From: a bacterium
GTDB taxonomy: Bacteria > Latescibacterota > UBA2968 > GCA-2709665
Assembly: GCA_027619145.1 (NCBI GenBank)
Contig: JAQCGA010000199.1
Span: forward strand, 1-7,243
Reading direction: 5' to 3'
DNA: 7,243 nucleotides
Shown: positions 1-5,353 of the stretch, one piece after another
Position numbering within the stretch: position 1 is the first letter of the stretch
Layout of the letters: every line of letters starts with the position of its first letter
Translations under genes and position numbers: made by a program
The notes under the pieces: model-generated
Seen by the model: only the letters and a program-made list of their open reading frames with translations
The model's database searches: none
Told to the model about the DNA's origin: nothing

Positions 1-1878
1 ATCCACGCTCCCTTTCTGGGCCTGTACTTCAAACACATAATCTCCCTGCGCCCCTGCCGCCATCTGCCCACCGTACCGCCCCATCCCTTCATCCGCAAGC
101 ACACGTTCTCGCCGCCCAGAACGATCCGCGACCCATACCGTGACACGGGCACCTTCCTGAGGCTGCATCAACTCGTTGAACACTCGGGCGCGAAACAAAA
201 TCGGCTCGCCACTTCGGTACACCGGCTTGTCCACCACCACCTGCACACGCGCAACATCTTCTTTTGTGACCAGCCATTGAACCGCATTGCGCCAGAACGA
301 ACGGGAAACCACATCCGTCTTTCCAACCCCCCACATCATCAGACCCAAACGCCAGAACGTCCGGGCCGCAACCACCATCGCCTTACCAGAACCGGCGCTC
401 CCTACAGCCACCAGCGGCATCTGCACACCGTCCACACGCACAACCGGATGCTGAACCAGTACCGTCGCTCCCGGCCGAATACTCTGCACCCGGTTATACG
501 CCAGCAGGGGCGGCAGGTCTTTCCATTGCGCCCGGTCGGCCAGAGGATCATCGCTGATACGTAAGATGGGATGCGGATAAGGCCCCTCCGGCATTTCTGC
601 CTGGAATGATTCTGCCCGGTACGTATCTTCTTCCCGAAAACACGTAACGGGCAACACGTCTGCCAGAGGAGAATTCGCGTAGCCCAGGTTCAAAGACTCC
701 GGACCACCCACCACCAGCAACCCCCCTCCGCCTCGCACAAAACCTGCCACACTTTGCCCGGTCTCTCCGACCAGCAGCGCCGCCGTCACATCGAACAAAA
801 TGATCAGATTTCGCTCGCCGGGCCGGTTGAGCTGCTCTCGAACCTGATAGGGCCATTGTCCAGCCTGGGTAGCAACAAACAGTTCCAGCTCCAAATTCTC
901 GTCTGCTTCCAGAGACCGTCTCAAAAAAGCCAGATCCGCACTTGGCCGTCCGGCAATAACCAGCACGCGCAAACGGCTCTCCAACACCTCCGTGGCAACC
1001 GTCACTAGGTTGTTTTCTACGGACTGCTCCCTGGCTTCTTCCGCAATCAAAACCCGGTATACATGACGCCCCGCCCGATCTGGCCGAATCTGGAATTCAA
1101 TCGTCTGCTCGCCGTCTGAAAGCACCACCGGAGCCGCTGCAATCTGTTGCCCGCCCTCTTCTACAACCACCTGGCTACGGCCCTGCTCAAAACCCGTTGC
1201 TTTCAACCGCGCAGAAAGCGTAATTTCGCGCCCCACGTAGCCCATAGGATCAATCACCGCAGAAATCAACGCAAGATCCCGAGGAGACTCGGACCGACCA
1301 ATGCCCACAGCCAGCACGGGCGCACCCAAATCCGCAGCCGCACGCTCGGGCCGCCCACCCAAATTGTGGGCCCCATCCGAAATCAGCACAGCCGCCGCAA
1401 GCCCTTCGTCAGAAACCATTTCTCGCAATACATCCAGCGCTGCCGCCAGGTCGGTTGCCCGCCCATTCCATTCTAAAGAATCCACCCCATCTTCCGTCAT
1501 TGGCAACAGAACATCTGAAAAACGGAACCGGGCCACGCGCGCCACAGATTCCAGTTCACGCAACGCAACACTTTGGATCACCTCCACCGCACGGGCCCCT
1601 CGCCTTTGGCCGCCCTCTTCCACCTTCATACTTTCGCTATTGTCCACCAGTACAGCCACAAGCGGTTTTCGCTGATAACGTACCATAACCGCCAGAATCG
1701 GCTCCATCAACAACACCAGCACCAGCACCAGCGCCAGCCCGCGCAGCACGAGGAGCCACCACACCGCACGCAGCCCGGACCGGTAGGCACCATAAGCCAA
1801 ATACAGACAAACCGGCACCAGCAAACTCAGCAGCAGCCCGTCTGACAGGCTCAGGTCAACATCGGACAAACGAAACAT
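1..1878 (-). CDS. Membrane-anchored VWA-domain protein with glutamine-amidotransferase-like domain (3' end beyond window)
   Basis: The reading frame stays open for 626 codons from ATG at 1878 to the left edge, so the C-terminus is missing. Two hydrophobic segments (about residues 15-32 and 39-66) form an N-terminal membrane anchor. A VWA domain follows with an intact metal-ion-dependent adhesion site: D79-x-S81-x-S83, T142 and D168 in ISDG. Residues about 202-300 look like a beta-sandwich domain ending in the ENNLV type of strand. Residues about 302-412 (LRVLVIAG... GGGGLLVVGGPES) resemble a class I glutamine amidotransferase/ThuA-like fold but have no catalytic cysteine at the expected turn; the only cysteines are C24 and C413. 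FWRNAVQWL (528-536) is typical of this architecture, and a further Ig-like domain starts near 543. Proteins built this way are common in bacterial genomes near Bat/MoxR-type genes, but their function is poorly known; a scaffold or envelope role is inference. A weak Shine-Dalgarno (GAGG) lies 5 nt before the start. It lies 28 nt behind tsaD on the same strand, so co-transcription is likely. Confidence 0.92.
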   Translation of the reverse strand, partial: MFRLSDVDLSLSDGLLLSLLVPVCLYLAYGAYRSGLRAVWWLLVLRGLALVLVLVLLMEPILAVMVRYQRKPLVAVLVDNSESMKVEEGGQRRGARAVEVIQSVALRELESVARVARFRFSDVLLPMTEDGVDSLEWNGRATDLAAALDVLREMVSDEGLAAAVLISDGAHNLGGRPERAAADLGAPVLAVGIGRSESPRDLALISAVIDPMGYVGREITLSARLKATGFEQGRSQVVVEEGGQQIAAAPVVLSDGEQTIEFQIRPDRAGRHVYRVLIAEEAREQSVENNLVTVATEVLESRLRVLVIAGRPSADLAFLRRSLEADENLELELFVATQAGQWPYQVREQLNRPGERNLIILFDVTAALLVGETGQSVAGFVRGGGGLLVVGGPESLNLGYANSPLADVLPVTCFREEDTYRAESFQAEMPEGPYPHPILRISDDPLADRAQWKDLPPLLAYNRVQSIRPGATVLVQHPVVRVDGVQMPLVAVGSAGSGKAMVVAARTFWRLGLMMWGVGKTDVVSRSFWRNAVQWLVTKEDVARVQVVVDKPVYRSGEPILFRARVFNELMQPQEGARVTVWVADRSGRRERVLADEGMGRYGGQMAAGAQGDYVFEVQAQKGSVD

Positions 1879-1906
1879 AATCCCTCAATTCCCCACCCGT
1901 TTGTTG

Positions 1907-2971
1907 CTACCCTGTACCCGGCAACCGCAGCCGGGGGTTGGCGTTGAGGTCCATCCCCGATTCTTCACCACGGCCCAGCCGAAACCCGCCCACCCCGGCA
2001 ATCATCGCTGCATTGTCCGTACAAAGCCGGGGAGCCGGATACACAACCTCCCCCCCGGCTTCTTTGCCGGCCTGTTCCAGGTGCGCACGCAACATCCGGT
2101 TTGCCGCCACACCCCCGGTAAGCAACACCTGGTCCACACCTGCAGCTAGAGCAGCCTGTAAAGTCTTGTGCACAAGTACATCGACCACAGCCGCCTGAAA
2201 ACTGGCCGCAATATCCGGGCGCATCGCTTCCTGTTCGACCGCAGACCGTCCACGAAGCTGGTACAGCACCGAAGTCTTCAGCCCGCTAAAACTGAACTCA
2301 AACCCCTCCGCATCCATCAGCGCGCGCGGAAAACGGTACGTAGATGGATCTCCGGTTTCGGCAAGCGCGGAAAGCCGGGGGCCTCCCATCGTCGTCTCGC
2401 CTTCTGCCAGAATCCCCAGCATTTTGGCCACTTTGTCAAATGCCTCACCAGCAGCATCGTCGCGCGTACGCCCCCGCACCTCATACTCCCCCCAGGCCCG
2501 CACGTAAATCAGGTCCGTATGCCCACCCGAAGCCACCAAGGCCAGAAAGGGCGGGCGAAGGCCCGGGTGTTCAAACGTGCCCGCGAACAGATGGCCCTCA
2601 ATGTGGTGCACACCCTGCAAGGGAATCCCGGCACCCATTGCCAGCCCCTTGGCCATGGAAACCCCCACCAGCAGGCAACCCACCAGCCCCGGCCCCTGCG
2701 TAACTGCAATTCCACCCAACTCCCGCAAAGACAGACCGGCCTCGCCCAGCGCTTCCTGAACAACAGGCAAAAGCTTGCGCACATGGTTACGCGACGCCAA
2801 TTCCGGTACCACACCCCCGTACAAACTGTGGTCGGTTTGCGAAAAGATAATATTGGACAAAATACGGCCGTTGACAACCACAGCCGCTGCGGTTTCATCG
2901 CAGGATGTCTCAATTCCAAGCACCGGCCGGTCCCAGACCGGGGGCCTGAATATATGTGTATTGGAATTCAT
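1907..2971 (-). CDS. tsaD: tRNA N6-adenosine threonylcarbamoyltransferase TsaD (Gcp/Kae1/YgjD family)
   Basis: TsaD transfers the threonylcarbamoyl group from threonylcarbamoyl-AMP to N6 of A37 in tRNAs reading ANN codons, giving t6A. It works in the cytoplasm with TsaB and TsaE, and TsaC/TsaC2 makes the intermediate; none of these partners is in the window. From ATG at 2971 the protein has 354 residues, close to the family norm. Visible motifs are the N-terminal ASKHA nucleotide-binding signature VLGIETSCDET (17-27), the metal-binding HIEGH (H123, H127), ASGGHTDL (147-154), RTRDDAAGEAFDKVAKMLG (168-186), SFSGLKTS (227-234), GGVAANRMLR (286-295), and CTDNAAMIA (317-325) with metal ligand D319. 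The frame is open further upstream, with an ATG at 3025 and a TTG at 3040. I chose 2971 because the family normally starts just before the VLGIETSCDET motif. None of the three candidate starts has a clear Shine-Dalgarno. It is probably the first gene of a unit with the VWA gene downstream. Confidence 0.96.
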   Translation of the reverse strand: MNSNTHIFRPPVWDRPVLGIETSCDETAAAVVVNGRILSNIIFSQTDHSLYGGVVPELASRNHVRKLLPVVQEALGEAGLSLRELGGIAVTQGPGLVGCLLVGVSMAKGLAMGAGIPLQGVHHIEGHLFAGTFEHPGLRPPFLALVASGGHTDLIYVRAWGEYEVRGRTRDDAAGEAFDKVAKMLGILAEGETTMGGPRLSALAETGDPSTYRFPRALMDAEGFEFSFSGLKTSVLYQLRGRSAVEQEAMRPDIAASFQAAVVDVLVHKTLQAALAAGVDQVLLTGGVAANRMLRAHLEQAGKEAGGEVVYPAPRLCTDNAAMIAGVGGFRLGRGEESGMDLNANPRLRLPGTG

Positions 2972-3012
2972 CAGAAAGTTTAAACGCGAAAACGTGAGGA
3001 GCCGTACGGGGA

Positions 3013-3040
3013 ACGATACATCCATTCTGCGCGGTTGCAA
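3013..3040 (-). promoter_or_regulatory. Weak sigma-70-like promoter candidate for tsaD
   Basis: On the minus strand, TTGCAA (3040-3035) and TATCGT (3018-3013) are separated by 16 nt. Each box matches the consensus at 4 of 6 positions, so this is only a candidate. If real, transcription would start near 3005, leaving a short leader before ATG 2971 and ruling out the upstream TTG 3040 and ATG 3025 starts. Confidence 0.2.
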
Positions 3041-3259
3041 GAAACAGGGGATTGAACCCGGTGAGAGGCTGGTAAATGAGGAAAGAAGAAGGCTGGGTTC
3101 GGAAAGCCTGAGCAGGCAATTCGGCCAAAAATGGAAAATCGCAGAAAGCGGATTCGCTTTGAAACAGGGCGATAGAATACTGGCCCAGTTTCAAAAAACA
3201 GCCTTGCGGATCCACCGCCCGCTTCTGTGCGCCTGAATTCATGCATTGAGGATATAGCA

Positions 3260-3297
3260 CTGTACCCGGAAGATCGTCTAAAATCTCCCGGGTACAG
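3260..3297 (-). terminator. Long stem-loop directly behind the zinc-ribbon gene (terminator-like or 3' end structure)
   Basis: CTGTACCCGG (minus strand, 3297-3288) pairs perfectly with CCGGGTACAG (3269-3260). In minus-strand RNA the stem continues through a G-U pair (3287/3270) into AGAT/ATCT (3286-3283 with 3274-3271), giving about 15 pairs around an 8-nt loop. It begins 4 nt after the TAA of the zinc-ribbon gene. There is no U-tract after it on the minus strand (the next bases are TGCTATATCC), so it is not a classical intrinsic terminator. It may protect the mRNA 3' end, assist factor-dependent termination, or separate the small gene from tsaD. On the plus strand the same position is an A-C mismatch, so the structure fits minus-strand RNA better. 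Confidence 0.55.
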
Positions 3298-3301
3298 AAT
3301 T

Positions 3302-3499
3302 TTACTTGTAAGACTCAGTAATATTTCTACCCATGCTGATTTCGCCGTTGTCGATGCGCAGGTTAAACCCGCAGTCCGGGTTATTGCAAACCCAGGCTTT
3401 ATAGTGGATGGGCGCACCATCCCGGCCGTAATCAGACATCGGCAACAAGACACCCTTATCGCACTTCATACACGCTGGAAATTGAAAATCCTTGTCCAT
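3302..3499 (-). CDS. Small zinc-ribbon protein of unknown function (65 aa)
   Basis: I do not recognise a named family. The protein has two cysteine pairs suited to binding one zinc ion: C10-x2-C13 near the N-terminus and C38-x4-C43 (CNNPDCGF), separated by 24 residues, followed by a short strand-like tail (NLRIDNGEI). This is the layout of a compact zinc ribbon, often used to bind nucleic acid or protein, but no catalytic or DNA-binding function can be read from it. The start at 3499 is well supported: minus-strand GGAGGGGAG lies a few bases upstream and is the strongest Shine-Dalgarno in the window. It has no membrane segment or signal peptide, so it is expected in the cytoplasm. It is richer in Lys and Asn than its neighbours and sits alone between an upstream AT-rich region and a downstream hairpin, which suggests its own transcription unit. 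Reality as a gene is likely from the cysteine pattern plus ribosome site; function is open. Confidence 0.75.
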   Translation of the reverse strand: MDKDFQFPACMKCDKGVLLPMSDYGRDGAPIHYKAWVCNNPDCGFNLRIDNGEISMGRNITESYK

Positions 3500-3652
3500 C
3501 CAGTCTCCCCTCCACTTGTCTTTTCGGCTCCATCCGCAAAAGCCGAACGAACAGGCTGGTTACCCCGCCAAAACAAAACAAGCCCCCTCGGCCGCTGACG
3601 GAGTAGGACGGTTGTTCGACCGAGGCGGCAAATCCGCCATAACCTTATCTTA

Positions 3653-3687
3653 GATATAAATTTATATAAACGTTCAAGCAAAGTCAA
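3653..3687 (-). promoter_or_regulatory. Candidate promoter for the zinc-ribbon gene
   Basis: On the minus strand there is a -35-like TTGACT (3687-3682), with TATAAA (3666-3661) 15 nt further on. The overlapping TTGCTT (3681-3676) is 17 nt from TATATC (3658-3653). Either pairing is imperfect, but the AT-rich setting and position upstream of the small gene fit a promoter. It would leave a leader of about 150 nt before ATG 3499. Confidence 0.35.
3654..3667. repeat. 14-bp perfect AT palindrome
   Basis: ATATAAATTTATAT reads the same on both strands. It overlaps the possible -10 region of the zinc-ribbon gene and lies about 70 bp upstream of the symporter -35 box. It could be an operator or an AT-rich upstream element, but palindromes made only of A and T arise easily by chance. 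Confidence 0.3.
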
Positions 3688-3734
3688 ATCATTTTCTGGT
3701 CGCAACTTCATCTCCAGAACACTGGCGAAGCCAA

Positions 3735-3763
3735 TTGACAAATCTCTTTAATTTACTTATACT
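3735..3763 (+). promoter_or_regulatory. Near-consensus sigma-70 promoter of the symporter gene
   Basis: TTGACA at 3735-3740 matches the -35 consensus exactly. TATACT at 3758-3763 matches the -10 consensus at 5 of 6 positions, and the spacer is the ideal 17 nt. Transcription should start near 3770, leaving a leader of about 67 nt. It is the clearest promoter in the window and probably serves the symporter, and perhaps the helicase and prenyltransferase behind it. Confidence 0.8.
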
Positions 3764-3836
3764 TCAGCGCGAATCCGGACACCAACATCCTGCATTTTCG
3801 CCACTTTCCAGGGGATGCTCCAGGGAGAATTGACCT

Positions 3837-5312
3837 ATGACCCGGCAAAACCGTTTTCTACTTTTCATCGCGCTGGCTATTGTACTGGGTGCCATTTTAG
3901 GTGGCCAGTTCCCCCAACAGGCGCTCTACATCGGGTTCATTGGGGATCTATTCCTGAACGCACTTAAGATGATCGTGGTTCCCCTTGTCGTGGTTTCCAT
4001 GATTGTAGGCGTTACCAACCTGGGCGACATCCGCAAGCTGGGTGGCATTGGCAGGCGAACCATTCTCTATTATATGGCCACCACGGGCCTATCCGTAATG
4101 GTTGGCCTGATCCTGGTCAACCTCATCCGCCCCGGTGCCGGAATCAAACATGGCGAAGACCTTACCACCGCCACCTATACCATCCAGGGCCTCCAGGTGA
4201 ACCTCCAGAACATTGAACTGGAAGATACCCGCTACGATGACCGGCATCAGGTTGTCCTGAAAGACCAGAACGTTGTTGGTCTCATAGACAAAAAAAATCC
4301 ACCTGCCCCCGCACAAATCACCGTCACCCGCTGGACAGATCGTACCACCGAACAGACCGTCACCCCGACCTCCTCAGGACACGGCATTGCAATAGACCTC
4401 GCCCTTTCCGATCGCGTTCGCGGAAAAGATCGGGCCATCCACGAAGTCATCACAGACGTCATCGTGGGCATGATTCCCACCAACATCTTCAAATCCATGG
4501 TAGAAACCGACGTTCTTCCGCTTATCGTGTTTTCTCTCCTCTTTGGCGGCGTTCTTACCATCCTTGGAGACACGGCCCGCCCCCTGATCGAACTCATTGG
4601 GGTGCTCAATACAGTGATCATGAAAATTGTACACATCGTGATCACCTTCACGCCCTTGGGCATCTTCGCCCTCATCGCCGCCCGAATGGGGGCCAGCGGT
4701 GGTTGGGCCGGGTTTCTTCCCGAACTGGTCCGGTTGGGCTGGTACGCCACTACCGTGATCGGAGGCCTGCTCATCCACGGCCTGGTCATTCTACCCCTTA
4801 TTCTGCTCCTGGTGGCCCGCCGCAACGTCTTCCGCTTTGGCAACAACATGTTACCCGCACTCGGCACCGCTTTTTCCACCGCCTCCAGCTCCGGCACGTT
4901 GCCTGTCACCATGGAATCTGTAGAAAACAACGGCGTATCCAACCGCGTTTCCAGTTTCGTACTTCCTCTGGGCGCCACGGTAAATATGGACGGAACCGCC
5001 CTCTACGAAGCCGTTGCCGCCCTCTTCATTGCCCAGGTATACGGCATTTCGCTGGGCCCGGTAGAACAGGTCATCATTTTCCTTACCGCCACCCTCGCAG
5101 CCATCGGTGCCGCAGGCATTCCGGAAGCCGGCCTGGTAACGATGGTCATCGTCCTCCGCGCCGTGGACCTGCCTGTAGAAGGCATTACGCTCCTCCTCGT
5201 CATTGACTGGTTCCTGGACCGCTGCCGCACCACCGTAAACGTCTGGGGAGACGCCGTAGGTGCCGCCGTCATTGCCCGTTACGAAGGCGAAACCGAACCC
5301 CTGCAATCTTAA
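3837..5312 (+). CDS. Dicarboxylate/amino acid:cation symporter (DAACS, glutamate transporter family)
   Basis: This is an inner-membrane secondary carrier that takes up acidic amino acids or C4-dicarboxylates with cations. The GltPh-like core is complete: N-terminal membrane segments, hairpin 1 with SSSGTLP (350-356), NMDGT (383-387) in the seventh segment, hairpin 2 with GAAGIPEAG (424-432), and the eighth segment IDWFLDRCRTTVNVWGD (456-472). Residues equivalent to GltPh D390, D394, R397, T398, N401 and D405 are D457, D461, R464, T465, N468 and D472. The conserved arginine R464 points to an acidic substrate. Two further features match animal EAATs: arginine R462 next to D461 with alanine A349 in hairpin 1, and glutamate E391 after NMDGTALY. 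A hydrophilic stretch of about 100 residues (103-203) lies between segment 3 and MIPTN (212-216), much longer than in GltPh and the reason for the 491-residue length. The start is supported by AGGGAGA at 3822-3828 and the promoter at 3735. Exact substrate and ions are not determined. Confidence 0.96.
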   Translation: MTRQNRFLLFIALAIVLGAILGGQFPQQALYIGFIGDLFLNALKMIVVPLVVVSMIVGVTNLGDIRKLGGIGRRTILYYMATTGLSVMVGLILVNLIRPGAGIKHGEDLTTATYTIQGLQVNLQNIELEDTRYDDRHQVVLKDQNVVGLIDKKNPPAPAQITVTRWTDRTTEQTVTPTSSGHGIAIDLALSDRVRGKDRAIHEVITDVIVGMIPTNIFKSMVETDVLPLIVFSLLFGGVLTILGDTARPLIELIGVLNTVIMKIVHIVITFTPLGIFALIAARMGASGGWAGFLPELVRLGWYATTVIGGLLIHGLVILPLILLLVARRNVFRFGNNMLPALGTAFSTASSSGTLPVTMESVENNGVSNRVSSFVLPLGATVNMDGTALYEAVAALFIAQVYGISLGPVEQVIIFLTATLAAIGAAGIPEAGLVTMVIVLRAVDLPVEGITLLLVIDWFLDRCRTTVNVWGDAVGAAVIARYEGETEPLQS

Positions 5313-5353
5313 GAGTACCGCACCCGAGCTCCTTTTTCTGACCCCTGACCCCT
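5313..5353 (+). other. Short spacer with 7-bp tandem repeat before the helicase gene
   Basis: The 41-nt gap holds two copies of CTGACCC in tandem (5338-5351) directly before the helicase ATG, and a T5 run at 5333-5337. No strong terminator hairpin and no Shine-Dalgarno are visible, so read-through from the symporter gene is plausible. An in-frame TGA at 5339-5341 excludes any earlier helicase start except a CTG at 5345. Confidence 0.4.

Larger units (their letters stand above)
2972..3301. other. Gene-free stretch between the zinc-ribbon gene and tsaD
   Basis: No convincing gene is seen in these 330 bases. Open frames of about 110-160 codons cross it on both strands, but their products are low in recognisable motifs and run into tsaD or the zinc-ribbon gene in the wrong frame. 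What can be seen is the hairpin at 3260-3297, a smaller inverted repeat AAAGCG/CGCTTT (3145-3150 and 3155-3160, loop of 4), and one weak promoter-like pair upstream of tsaD. It most likely holds the promoter and leader of tsaD. Confidence 0.5.
3500..3836. other. Divergent intergenic regulatory region
   Basis: These 337 bases separate the minus-strand zinc-ribbon gene from the plus-strand symporter gene. They contain the strong plus-strand promoter (3735-3763), an AT-rich block with a 14-bp palindrome (3654-3667), and a small GGCGG/CCGCC hairpin (3624-3638). There is also a possible 26-codon minus-strand open frame (3640-3560) with no convincing ribosome site. No larger gene is supported; a 91-codon minus-strand frame across 3466-3741 has no recognisable features. 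Confidence 0.6.

Noticed and set aside
2168..2983. Open frame of 271 codons on the plus strand across tsaD
   Set aside because: It lies antisense to the whole core of tsaD, whose motifs are intact, and its product is rich in His, Arg, Gln and Pro with no domain: a shadow frame of GC-rich coding DNA.
2910..3260. Open frame of 116 codons on the minus strand covering the gap before tsaD
   Set aside because: It runs into tsaD in another frame and has no recognisable motif or ribosome site.
1912..3269. The same 10-mer CTGTACCCGG at 1912-1921 (end of tsaD) and 3260-3269 (hairpin arm)
   Set aside because: A shared 10-mer is expected by chance in a window this size, and the tsaD copy is simply coding sequence without a nearby partner arm.
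3814..3836. ATG at 3814 in the symporter leader, preceded by AGGGG
   Set aside because: It is in a different frame from the symporter, the purine run is only one base from the ATG, and the encoded frame shows no feature; the second purine run at 3822 correctly spaces ATG 3837.
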